A stretch of 64,000 nucleotides of DNA, taken from Primulina eburnea (Eukaryota > Streptophyta > Magnoliopsida > Lamiales > Gesneriaceae). This document shows positions 45,401 to 55,259 of this stretch, piece after piece; position 1 is the first letter of the stretch; every line of letters starts with the position of its first letter. The notes beneath the pieces were generated by a model that searched no databases, was not told the DNA's origin, and was given only the letters and a program-made list of their open reading frames with translations. The translations under genes were made by a program, and so were the position numbers. The stretch covers positions 10,081,069-10,145,068 of the forward strand of contig NC_133101.1 in NCBI RefSeq assembly GCF_022965805.1, read 5' to 3'.

Positions 45401-48153
45401 GCTATTGATGAACAGTTTCAGTCTTCAGATAAGGCTCTTGCAAGCACCCTAATTATGAAATTCTCTTCATTAAGGCTCACCAGTGTGAGAGGTGTGCGAG
45501 AGCACATAATGAAGATGCGGGGCATAGCGGCTCGGCTAAAGACACTTGAAGTGGAAATGTCTGAAACTTTTCTTGTGCACTACATTTTATGCACTCTTCC
45601 ACAACAATATGGACCCTTCAAAATTTCCTACAACACACATAAGGATAAATGGTCGATTAATGAATTAATGACCATGTGTGTTCAAGAGGAAGGAAGGCTG
45701 TTGATGGAAACAAGTGATAATGTTTTTATGACCACACAAGGAAAGTATAAAAAGCAAGCCAAAGTCAAGGGAAAAGGGAAAGGAATAATTCCACCCCAAC
45801 CTGACATCAAGAAAGAATCCAAGTGTTTCTTCTGTAAAAAGACGGGACACATTAAGAAGGATTGCAATAAATTTAAGGACTGGCTTGAAAAGAAATGTAT
45901 TCCTACTTCATTTGTCTGTTATGAATCTAATATGGTTGATATGATTTATAACACATGGTGGATTGATTCTGGTTCTACAATTCATGTTACAAATACCTTG
46001 CAGGGTATGCAAAACCTAAGGAAACCAATAGAAAATGAGCGGAGCATCTATTCAGGAAACAAGATGTCTTCGTATGTGGAGGCTATTGGGACTTGCTGCC
46101 TAGCGTTGAATAGTGGTTATATTTTAAAATTGGAAAAGACCTTTTATGTTCCTAGTTTTTCTAGGAATTTAATTTCAGTATCAAAACTTGTACCTTTTGG
46201 TTATTCCTTTCAGTTTTTGGATAAATCAATAAATTTGTTTTATAAATCAAATCTTATTGGAAATGGTACATTGATTGATGGCCTTTTCTCTATTTCTTTA
46301 CAAAATAATAACACCACTATGCATGTTCAAGGAGGTATTAAAAGATGCGTTATAAATGAAAATTCTTCTATATTGTGGCACAGGAGATTGGGACACATCT
46401 CCATAGAGAGAATTAAAAGATTAGTAAATGATGGAGTACTCAGTACTTTAGATTTTACTGATTTTGAGACTTGTGTGGACTGCATTAAGGGAAAGCAGAC
46501 CAATAAGTCTAAAAAAGGTGCCAAGAGGAGTACAGAAATATTAGAAATCATACATTCAGATATTTGTTGTCCAGATATGGACATGCAAAGTCCGAAATAC
46601 TTCATCTCTTTCATTGATGATTATTCACGATACATGTATATCTACATGCTTCATAATAAAAACGAAGCACTAGAAGCCTTTAAGGTTTTTAAGGCTGAAG
46701 TGGAGAACCAATGTGGAAAACATATTAAGATCGTGAGAAATGATAGAGGTTTAAGAATATATTGTGACAATTCAGCTGCTGTTTTTATGGCTAAAAATAA
46801 CAAAAGTGGTAGTCGAAGCAAGCACATCGACATTAAGTATTTAGCCATAAGAGAACGTGTTAAAGATAAGAAGTTATTTATCGAGCACATTAGCACTGAA
46901 TAGATGATTGCGGATCCTTTGACTAAAGGCATGCCACCATTGGAATTAAGGATCATACAGAAAGAATGGGACTTGGTTCCTTTACGTAATATTTGTTGTA
47001 AGAACGAATTAATGAAACTATGATGTGATATTTTCTCATATATGTTGTGCACACATTCAGTGATTCGAGAAATATCAATAAAGTTGGACCTCGAATAAAC
47101 ATTGGGTTTATTCATTAAGTTAATACAGTTTGAGAGACATAATGCATTGTAATACATGGAAGATAATATTCGTTTTAAGATGACATATCGCCATGATTCA
47201 TGTATTTTGTTTTCTCCTATGGTAAATGAGATATATGTGTCAAGTGGGAGAATGTAAGAAAAATATGACACAAATCAGAAAGGAAGAAGAACAATAGATT
47301 TCATTTTGATTGAGTTAAATACTCGGTTCAATGAGTCATCGGTGAAACTTCTTTCTCTTAGTATAGCTTTAGATCCTAAAAATTCATTTGACTCATTTAA
47401 CAGTGATGATATTTGCAAGCTTGCGAAGAAGTTTTATCCTGGAGATTTCACAGATCAAGAAATTGTTATTTTGAAGTATGCATTGATACATTTATAAACT
47501 CGATGTGATGCAGAATTTAAAGGTTTCTACACTTGTTGAGTTGTGTCAGCAATTGACCGAGAGTGGACGGTCAAGTGTTTATGTTATGTTGACTAGATTG
47601 ATTCATCTTGTTTTGACATTATCTGTGTTTGCAATAAAATGGAGGATGACTTTCTTGCCGATTGTTTGACACTCTATATTGAACGAGATTTAGCTAAACA
47701 TATTGGTGTAAATTCTATTATTGATGAATTTTATGTTTTAAAATCCCGTAAGGCACAACTTCGTTGAACGATATAATGTACTTTTTTTTAATAATATATA
47801 ATTTATCATATTGAGTTCAAGCCCACCCCAACTCTTATTCCTGGATCCGTCCCTGCCTATAAATAGAGACGATTGAGGTCCCTAAGCACACACACCTCAT
47901 AAGAAATATACACCATCTAAAGAGATTGTGCAGTGCTTAGAAGGCTTCAACCGAGAAGAAAATCAGAGAAATCAAAACTTTCAATGACCGGAGGTAATAC
48001 TCGATTTAAGCTTCCGCATATAGTTTTTCATGTATACGAAACATGATTTTAAGAAAAATCTTACACTTCAGACATATAAGTACTCACCAAAAAGGACATG
48101 AAACCACCAAAAAAATCAACACGTCGTCCTTGTGACGACCCCAACTTTGCCAT
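42447..48153 (-). CDS. Candidate two-exon gene for a 51-residue membrane protein
   Basis: Exon 1 is 48153-48088 (22 codons, ATG preceded in frame by a TAG) and encodes [20 protein letters not shown] plus two residues. It ends at a perfect GTGAGT donor. Exon 2 is 42536-42447 (29 codons plus stop), entered through TTGTTACAG in phase 0. Residues 13-43 of the join are almost all hydrophobic or small, predicting one or two membrane passes after a basic GRR. I do not recognise the family. The 5551-bp intron contains a complete copia insertion (42927-48065 plus 5-bp TSD); without it the intron was 407 bp. Exons may be alternative or part of a longer gene with upstream 5' UTR exons (CTTCTCTCAGTGTTCAG near 48790). 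The reading frame itself shows no defect. Confidence 0.5.
42927..43323 (+). repeat. Copia 5' LTR
   Basis: 397 bp with TG...CA ends. A weak TATA (CCTATGAATAGAGACG, near 43112) corresponds to a better CCTATAAATAGAGACG in the 3' LTR (47856). The LTR contains a 150-bp part (about 42974-43110) that is missing from the 3' LTR. Confidence 0.9.
44861..45013. repeat. Three CCCACAGG hairpins about 70 bp apart in the copia leader
   Basis: CCCACAGG occurs at 44864, 44935 and 45004, each in the loop of an AT-rich stem. The second is flanked by CTTAATTTA and GAGTTAAG, the third by TAAAATTTTA and AAAATTTTA. They precede the gag start. Confidence 0.75.
45062..46903 (+). CDS. Copia gag-protease-integrase ORF fused in frame to RNase H end
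   Basis: 613 codons; the second and third in-frame ATGs (M10, M16 at 45107) may be the true start. In order: gag of the UBN2 type (about residues 20-240); CCHC zinc knuckle [14 protein letters not shown] (about 254-267); protease with [11 protein letters not shown] (about 299); integrase zinc-binding part ([14 protein letters not shown]); integrase core with the first two acidic residues ([14 protein letters not shown]). At about residue 563 the frame jumps from KIVRNDRG directly to [15 protein letters not shown], the RNase H C-terminus. The third integrase acid, all RT and the RNase H active site are gone. A TAG at 46901 then separates [12 protein letters not shown]. Gag and protease could still be made; transposition would need help from a full element. 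Confidence 0.9.
   Translation: MILSQNFKHMIFCAVMQPATFSDMKCDIPDLKGDNYKIWKERILLQLGWMDIDYAIRKDEPSAITENSIPDDVDLYEKWERSNRLCVMFIKTKISAGMRGSVDQHNNVKELLKAIDEQFQSSDKALASTLIMKFSSLRLTSVRGVREHIMKMRGIAARLKTLEVEMSETFLVHYILCTLPQQYGPFKISYNTHKDKWSINELMTMCVQEEGRLLMETSDNVFMTTQGKYKKQAKVKGKGKGIIPPQPDIKKESKCFFCKKTGHIKKDCNKFKDWLEKKCIPTSFVCYESNMVDMIYNTWWIDSGSTIHVTNTLQGMQNLRKPIENERSIYSGNKMSSYVEAIGTCCLALNSGYILKLEKTFYVPSFSRNLISVSKLVPFGYSFQFLDKSINLFYKSNLIGNGTLIDGLFSISLQNNNTTMHVQGGIKRCVINENSSILWHRRLGHISIERIKRLVNDGVLSTLDFTDFETCVDCIKGKQTNKSKKGAKRSTEILEIIHSDICCPDMDMQSPKYFISFIDDYSRYMYIYMLHNKNEALEAFKVFKAEVENQCGKHIKIVRNDRGLRIYCDNSAAVFMAKNNKSGSRSKHIDIKYLAIRERVKDKKLFIEHISTE
47253..48065 (+). repeat. Copia 3' LTR interrupted by a hAT fragment
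   Basis: 47253-47293 and 47856-48065 match the 5' LTR closely. The stretch equivalent to 42974-43110 is replaced by 562 bp of hAT sequence. The right part keeps CCTATAAATAGAGACG and the terminal AATCTTACA. Confidence 0.9.
47294..47855 (+). pseudogene. hAT transposase C-terminal fragment inside the copia 3' LTR
   Basis: It matches 54453-55067 of the hAT transposon in the same strand, with about 97% identity by eye, ending in the same terminal repeat CTGGATCCGTCCCTG. The left terminal repeat is absent. A block of about 65 bases, which in the full copy encodes the dimerisation motif TERAFSAMKHVKTAL, is deleted, and a frameshift truncates the ORF at 47497. Non-functional. Confidence 0.9.
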
Positions 48154-48540
48154 GAAAGGCTCAAGAAGAAACTAAATGACCAAATCAATAAGAAGTTTTG
48201 ATTATATATATTTTTCAAGCACACGAAACAGTAATTACGTGGTTTCACTATTAAGTTAATTAAAGTTTGGGTGCGTAATGTATTTTTTTAATTATTTTTT
48301 TATAATAAAATGAGACCTTAAAGAATATTTTGAAATAAATAATAATGCTATGAAAGGCTCAAGATGAAACAAAATGACCAAATCAATAAAAAGTCTTGAT
48401 TATATATTATTTTCAAGCACACGAAACAGTAATTACGTGGTTTCACCGTTAAAGTAATTGAAATTTGGTGCGTAATGTTTTTTTTTTTTGGAATAATAAA
48501 ATGAGATTTTAAAAAATATTTTAAAAATAAATAGTAATTC
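48151..48540. repeat. Two tandem copies of a 197-bp unit
   Basis: GCCATGAAAGGCTCAAGA at 48150 and GCTATGAAAGGCTCAAGA at 48347 start two units that share AAGCACACGAAACAGTAATT and a T-run. On the minus strand the left unit supplies the acceptor and start codon of the small membrane-protein gene; the right one has CATAGC instead and lacks the ATG. Confidence 0.9.
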
Positions 48541-50096
48541 CACAATGATTTATTAATTTAACAAAATGTGGTTGGTTGAAGTGGGTGGTGGAGTTTGGAA
48601 AAAAAAAATAAGAATTGCAAGACACATTTGATTCCAATTGTATATTTAACACTTAGGGTAGTTTTCATTTCATAAACTTTAAACAAAAAAAATAGCATAA
48701 AACCTAATCAACAATGATGAAGTAATGCTCCTGGTATTTTTAATTACAGAATTCAGAAGTGTAAAACCTGAACACTGAGAGAAGAAGAAGTGACGACAAA
48801 AAAATTTTAAGGAAAGGGTCAGAATTTGGAGCGGTCTTCGGTAAGAATATAATTTATGACAACTATTCTCCACAATTCACAGGAAAATCAACGCATCACA
48901 TCAAAACACTTACATAAAAGAAAATCAAAGACAAAAAATTATGCGCCGTTATAGCAGTAATCAAAGTAAAATAAATTTAAAGAAGAAAAAAAGTGAAATC
49001 ACCGTAGGATGTTGCAGTGGCTGTTGGAGGCAGATGAAGTGGTTTTGGAAGGGAAGAGGCGGAGGCGGAGGCGGAGGCGGAGGTGAGTTGACCAACAATT
49101 TGAGATGATTTTGTGAAGAAAGAGATTTAACGTAGATCTGAAAAAGGAAGAAATTAGAATGAAGTTTTAGTCTCTCGTTTGGGACTTGGTAGGGAAGAAA
49201 ATAATCTGATTGGAACTTGAAAAAACGTGGAAAGGTGGACTGATTGTATTCTAAGTAATTTCAAAAACAGTCTAAGACACCATTTATTTATTCTAAGATG
49301 CCGTAATTTAATTAATGGTAAAACAAATCTTATAAAATGCCAATGCAAGGGATGTATTTCATTCTAATACACCAATACCTTATGAAAAGACAATGCATGG
49401 CCAATATTTCATCGTACCACCAATACTTTATTCAAGGAAATTCGACCGGTGTTATTAAAACGCGCATCCAAAAGCTCCTCAAATCTTCAACATAATCCCT
49501 TGACATTCCACCTAAAAGTAATCTACAGACAAATAAATAAACATAATATTTAAGTATATGAAATTCCTGATGAGTACGGGGAAATTTTTCCATTCCTTTT
49601 AATTTATTTCCAATCCTAACACAACCATTCCTCCAAATTTGGTGGAGATACAAACACCGATAAAATGAATATCAATCCAATGAAAATAGTCTTTGTGCTT
49701 TGATTCACTGTCAAGTATCAACCATAAACACCATTCTATTGGGTCGTTATATAAATATTTTTAGACTTCAATATACAAACACATTTTAGAAATGTATATT
49801 CTCTGAATTTGTGTTTATGTGACAAACAGAAATTTCCATTTTTCTAGAATTTGAATATGGGAATGGAACTAATTGGAACCCTAAGAACGTGGAGTGAGTG
49901 AAGGGTAACAGAGGTAGTTCATAAAACAGACCAAGACACCGTTCAGTTAGTATTAAATGTTTAACTTTAATAAAAATAGTAAAAGATAAAGGTGTAAAAA
50001 GCTATAATTAATCAATTTGATTGATGATGGATTTAACACAAATTTTCTTTTGTCACCAAAAATATATAAATAAAAAATATGATAAGAATAAAGAAA
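48541..50096. other. Spacer with probable 5' UTR or promoter of the small gene
   Basis: On the minus strand, CTTCTCTCAGTGTTCAG before GTTTTACAC (about 48775-48800) resembles a 5' UTR exon with a donor. A GGCGGA hexanucleotide repeated four to five times (49060-49082) sits in a pyrimidine-rich leader-like stretch on the minus strand, with a possible donor at ATCCTACG/GTGATT (about 49002). No further coding exon is secure. The remainder is AT-rich. Confidence 0.35.
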
Positions 50097-50184
50097 GAAA
50101 GAGAACCATCGAGTAAAGAATGTGTTCAGATTTTACACATCATTTGACTTATGGGCATGGAGTATATGGTAGCATTTGATTTGA

Positions 50185-50248
<64 letters not shown>

Positions 50249-51180
50249 ATTTGTTTTTTTTTTATGTTATATGTCCTTATTGAATCAATTGTTTTTTATG
50301 TGACGATAGTACTCGTAGTCATTATCTTTTGATGAGCATTGAGTAAATCTTTTGGCTAATTTAATATATGGTAAATCGCGCTAGCGAGTTAAACTATAGT
50401 TGACAAATTATGTACGATAGGACCGTCAGAAAAAGTTTTTGTAAGAAAAATCAAAATCGAAATCGTAATCAGTATTAATCATTCACTTACACTATTTACT
50501 CGAACAGATAACTAAGCATAGAATGAATTGTTATTTTGTCCTTCAAAATCAGAATGTTTGTGAACTTTCCGGGGAAAAAAGGGAAGAAAGAAAAGTGTGT
50601 GAACCAAAGCCCAAACCTTAAAATCTTAAAAAACAATCAAACATGGGCTCAAATAAGAACGACAAACTTCGTTACATGAGGTCGAAAAAGCTACAGCCCA
50701 GATTGTCGATGCAAAATAATTTATTTAGATAATACAAAATTTAAGAAATATGAAGTCCCCCTAGCTTCATTCAGGAAAAAAGAAGAAGATATCTTACAAG
50801 TTATAATATGAATTGTTTAGGGCTACATTCAAGGGGCTTGAAAATTATTAGTTTTGCAATGACATAGTTTAATGAGAAAACATCAAAGATAAACTAAAAA
50901 TATATTGGATATAAACAATAATTTTAAATTATCGAATTTGTTTTATTACCAAATACACATACATTCGATAAAATCGAATACAAATTCAATTCCATCAATT
51001 CAATCAACTATTCTCGTATAAACCGAATTATAAATTATTATCATCATGCATGCATTTTTTTTAAAAAAAATAAAGATAGATAGAGAAATTGACGTTCATT
51101 GAATTTCGTTACTTCAAAGTTTTCATTGAGAAATTGAGATCCACAAGACAATATACATGATATCAATGCCGGTGCATCAT
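50097..51180. other. HIPP26 upstream segment, copy C
   Basis: It matches copy A from about 6690 (GAATGTGTTC.GATT) through 7530, and again CATTCATTGAATTTCGTTAC (51103) to GGTGCATCA (51177), equal to A at 8468-8536. MITE 3 is absent here. An (AT)n tract (50186-50245) replaces a short AT-rich piece of copy A. Non-coding. Confidence 0.85.
50186..50245. repeat. (AT)n microsatellite
   Basis: About 60 bases of AT repeat inside copy C. Confidence 0.95.
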
Positions 51181-51710
51181 AAACTATATTTTTTAAATAT
51201 GATTCAATTGATCAGAAGATCTCTAATTTCAAGATGGCTTATTACATTTATGAATGCTTAGAATACATCGACTCCCATGAGATATCCGTTGATATGCAAG
51301 ATGTTTGTGTCATCGTTTTCTCGCATCCTAGACCGTACAACACCAGTTTGGCATTGTTCTTATCGGATTGATGAACACATAATAGCCTACCAGTTTGGTT
51401 GATATGAGATATGACGATCTAATTTTATTTTGTTAGGGTCGTTGAGCCCTCGAGGAGATGGTGTCTTCCTCATGCGGTCGATAAATATTCTGGATGAATC
51501 AAATAGATGAAATATATATATATATATTTGGTTGTGTATCAAAAGTGTGAGAAATAAAAAAGAATAATATATAGTATAGTATACGACAAAATAAATGCCG
51601 TTTGTAATAAACCATTGGCATGCACGTACCATCATTTCCTTAGCTTGGAATGACATTTAATTTTTTTTATATAGATGAATTGTCCAGCGGAAATTTCGGC
51701 CCGAGTTGGT
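51181..51710. other. Spacer, no gene seen
   Basis: Ordinary sequence. The short ORFs here have no recognisable similarity. It ends at the 17-bp LINE target duplication. Confidence 0.5.
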
Positions 51711-52177
51711 ACTATGTCATCACTATTTTTTTTTTTTTTTGAAATAAGTCGCATATGTCCATTAAATCATTTCCAAAGAGTCTGCCAATACAATATTCAT
51801 AAAAATTGATGAAAACATACAATTAAACAATTCCCCAATAACATCATTCTTAATAGCTTCCTATGCTAGATGATGAGCTGCTTTGTTTGACGATCTTCTC
51901 GCATGTCGAAGTGATATAAACTCTGAAGAGTCCAAACAAGATCTGATTTCTGTAATGATCCACCCATCTGAGCCACGATCTTCACCAGGTTTAGTTACTG
52001 CCTGAACCGTCTGGATTGAATTTGAAAAAATGCAAACATTCCTGAAACTATTACGTCGACAAAAGTCTATTCCTTCTCGAATAGCCATCAATTCCGCCCC
52101 CTTCACTGAACTCGAAGGTCTAATAAGGCAAGCTTTTGCTCAGAGACGGATTGATATAAGGGCAGTACCATTTTCAA

Positions 52178-52380
52178 AAATTTAGCGACGGTTTTTCAAA
52201 CCGTCGCTAATATTTGCGACGGTTTGTACAACCGTCGCCGATGGGGATCGGCGACTGTTTTAATTATACCGTCGCTACTAGCGACGGTTTATTCAAATGT
52301 GAATAAAAACAGTCGCTATTAGCGACGGTTTTTCAAAAAACAGTCGCTAATGGCGACGGTTGTTTCAAAAACCGTCGGAC
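52178..52380. repeat. GCGACGGT inverted-repeat array in the hAT left end
   Basis: At least eight alternations of GCGACGGTTT and AAACCGTCGC-type motifs in 200 bp. They are the same motif family that fills the subterminal regions of the two CACTA-like elements at 13085-14390 and 16011-16868. The right end of the hAT element lacks them. Confidence 0.85.
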
Positions 52381-52425
52381 ATCCGTCCAATCAAGTCCGC
52401 ACCATTTATAAGGATGAGACCAAAT

Positions 52426-52539
52426 ACATTTTATTCTTGTTTAAGATTATAACTTGAACTATTTGAAAATGGAACATCAATCACATTTTATTCTTGTTTA
52501 AGATTATAACTTGAACTATTTGAAAATGGAACATCAATC
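52426..52539. repeat. 57-bp tandem duplication over the transposase start
   Basis: ACATTTTATTCTTGTTTAAG...GGAACATCAATC occurs at 52426 and again at 52483. Both copies contain the ATGGAACATCAATC start region; only the second continues into the transposase frame. Confidence 0.9.
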
Positions 52540-54980
52540 TGCTGCAAAGAAAAGAAAAACATTGATATCTTCTTTCTTTAAGAAGAGAGATCGTCAAGCT
52601 AGTGAAGATACTTCAATTCCTACGGTCCTTACAATGCAACATCAATCCAGTGAAAGTCTTCTATTTCCCAATATCCAAATTCCTTCATGTTCCTCTCCTA
52701 GAGACGATCATCAGTCTTCGTCTACTTTTATTGAACGAGATCCGGGAAAAAGAAAACAGATATGTGAATATCATGTTAATGTACGAGATGAGATAAGACG
52801 TTCATATCTAAATATGGGGCCTTATCAACCAGATATGTTGGAGTATCCAGGTACGAAATTTGGAAGCCAGAATCGTCGTTTTCAGAAAAAATGGTTTCAG
52901 AAATTTTATTGGTTGGAGTATTCGCCTTCAACAAATAAGGCATATTGTTTCTATTGCTTTCTTTTCCTGAATGATGTTAATTCATCTAATATCTCGGCAT
53001 TGGTCAATGAAGGATTTGACAATTGGAAAAGGGTAAACCAAGGAAAAACATGTGCTTTTCTTTCCCATATTGGTTCTGCAGCTTCTTCACCTCATACTAT
53101 GTGTGAGAGAAGGGCTGAAAATTTGATGAGGCCCTCACAACATATTGATAAAGTGATGCATGCACAATCTAAAGAGGAAAAAGAGAAAAATCGTCTGCGT
53201 TTGAGCACCTCAATTGTAGCTGTTCGTTGGCTAGCACTTCAAGGTTGTGCTTTTAGAGGTAACGATGAATCTCTATCTTCATCTAATCGTGGAAATTTTC
53301 TTGAATTGGTGAAGGCTTTTGCAAAAATGAATATAGAAATTGATGAAGTTGTGCTTGAGAATGCTCCAAAAAATGCCCAATATATCGCTCCAGAAATTCA
53401 GAAAGAGATTTTACATATTATGGCCAATAGAGTACGAAAGATGGTTCGTGAAGAAGTTGGAGATAAATACTTTTGTATTCTTGTTGATGAAGCCCGAGAT
53501 ATATCTAAACGAGAGCAAATGGCCATTATATTGAGGTTTGTGAACAATCATGGGATTTTGACAGAAAGATTTTTTGCCATCAAAAGTGTTAGTGACACTA
53601 CCTCAATGAATTTGAAAAATGAGATATCAAATGTTCTTGTTCAGCATGATCTCCATGTTAAGAAAATCAGAGGCCAAGGGATATGATGGTGCTAGCAATA
53701 TGCGTGGAGCCTGGAATGGACTTCAAGCATTATTTCTCAAAGATTGTCCCTATGCATACTATGTCCACTGTTTTGCACATCGTTTACAACTGACATTGGT
53801 TTCTGCAGCTAAGGATGTTAGTGTTATTTGGGAATTCTTTTCTCATTTGGACAATATTGTTAATATTGTCACTTCTTCTACTAAGCGCATTGCTGAATTA
53901 CATACTGCACAAAGAAATGAAATTGAGTATATGTTGTCAATTGGAGAACGTGATTCTGGAAGTGGTGCAAACCAGATTGGTAATTTGCAACGAGCAGGAG
54001 CTACTCGTTGGAGTTCTCACTATAATTCGGTAAAAAGCTTGATAGGTATGTACACTGCAACTTGCAAAGTTTTTGAAGTTCTCAGTGATCATTCTCCAAA
54101 TGGAAGAGCTAAGGCTGAAGTTCGGGGGATTTACAGAAACATGGCAAGCTTTGAATTTGTGTTTATTTTGCACTTAATGCATAAAATTATGAGAACAACA
54201 GATACTCTTTGTCAAATTCTTCAAAAAAAATCTCAAGACATTTTGACTGCTATCACATTTGTCACTACTACCAAAACTTGCCTTCAAGAATTTAGAGAAT
54301 GTGGGTGGAATGAATTTCTTCAGGAAGTTAAAGTTTTTTGCTCAAGAAATGAAATTGATGTGCCTGATCTTGATTGTCTATATAAGATTGGACGTTCCTG
54401 TCGGCAAACTACAATAGAACATCATTACCACTTTGATGTTTTTAATGCAGCAATAGATTTCATTTTGATGGAGTTAAATACTCGGTTCAATGAGTCATCG
54501 GTGGAACTTCTTTCTCTTAGTACAACTTTAGATCCTAAAAATTCATTTGACTCATTTAACAGTGATGATATTTGCAAGCTTGCGAAGAAGTTTTATCCTG
54601 GAGATTTCACAAATCAAGAAATTGTTACTTTGGAGTATGAATTGATACATTATAAACTTGATGTGATGCAGAATTTAAAGGTTTCTACACTTGTTGAGTT
54701 GTGTCAGCAATTGACCGAGAGTGGACGGTCAAGTGTTTATGTTATGTTGACTAGATTGATTCATCTTGTTTTGACATTACCTGTGTCTACTGCCACTACT
54801 GAGCGAGCTTTTTCAGCAATGAAGCATGTGAAGACGGCACTTCGCAATAAAATGGAGGATGACTTTCTTGCCGATTGTTTGACACTCTATATTGAACGAG
54901 ATTTAGCTAAACATATTGATGTAAATTCTATTATTGATGAATTTTATGTTTTAAAATCTCGTAGGACACAACTTTGTTGA
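52511..54980 (+). pseudogene. hAT transposase (TTF zinc finger, ZMYM1-like), one frameshift
   Basis: Two overlapping ORFs, 52511-53686 (391 codons; the likely start is the second ATG at 52526) and 53619-54980, make one protein. A single extra G in AAGGGATATGATGG near 53680 shifts the frame inside the conserved RGQGYDGASNM-type motif. Order: basic N-terminus; TTF-type zinc finger (QKKWFQKFYWLEYS, then CFYCFLF) around residues 110-160; the catalytic region with ILVDEARD and the motif at the shift; HCFAHRLQLTLV; and the C-terminal dimerisation domain TERAFSAMKHVKTALRNKM. Apart from the shift it looks complete at about 790 residues, so the element is recently active or one edit from intact. A sequencing error would have the same effect. 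Confidence 0.92.
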
Positions 54981-55259
54981 ACGATATAATGTATTTTTTT
55001 TAATAATATATAACTTATCATATTGAGTTCAAGCCCCCCTCAACTTTTATTCCTGGATCCGTCCCTGCTTTTGCTCCCACGACACCCCCAGCCGAATTCC
55101 GTAAAACCACCCCAACACTGAATTTATTCCTGATTTCACAACAACCAGCATCAACATCCAATCGCAACTGATTTGGTAACGGTGGATGCCACACATGGTC
55201 TGGAGCCAAGGATCCATCCAACTGCGAATACCTATCCAATATACTATGTCATCACTATT

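Larger units (their letters stand above)
42927..48065 (+). mobile_element. Ty1/copia retrotransposon, both LTRs and TSD, internally deleted
   Basis: The 5' LTR is 42927-43323 (TGTAAGAAAAATATG...AATCTTACA), followed two bases later by the primer site TGGTATCAGAGC. The 3' LTR is 47253-48065, preceded by CAAGTGGGAGAA as polypurine tract and interrupted by a hAT fragment. The TSD CTTCA is at 42922-42926 and 48066-48070. The gag-pol ORF lacks most of integrase, all of RT and most of RNase H. The element sits in an intron, 17 bases past the donor of the small minus-strand gene. Confidence 0.93.
52141..55067 (+). mobile_element. hAT transposon with 8-bp TSD
   Basis: Terminal inverted repeats CAGAGACGGATTG (left) and CAGGGACGGATCC (right, inverted) are flanked by CTTTTGCT at 52133-52140 and 55068-55075. 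The element is 2927 bp and contains one transposase gene with a single obvious frameshift. The left end holds an array of GCGACGGT inverted repeats (52178-52380). It is inserted in the RNase H part of the LINE. Confidence 0.95.
51728..55242 (-). mobile_element. 5'-truncated LINE, split by a hAT transposon
   Basis: The 17-bp target duplication ACTATGTCATCACTATT is at 51711-51727 and 55243-55259. The poly-A tail appears as a T-run at 51728-51740, so the element reads leftward. The two outer parts (55242-55076 and 52132-51741) encode one RNase H-like domain: LDVDAGCCEIRNKFSVGVVL with a GGVVGAKA end, then KGAELMAIREGIDFCRR and RHARRSSNKAAHHLA. This is the C-terminal end of an L1-type ORF2. About 580 bp of LINE remain; everything 5' was lost at insertion. 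Confidence 0.93.

Noticed and set aside
46651..47271. 206-codon minus-strand ORF
   Set aside because: Antisense shadow of the copia integrase/RNase H frame and its 3' non-coding region.
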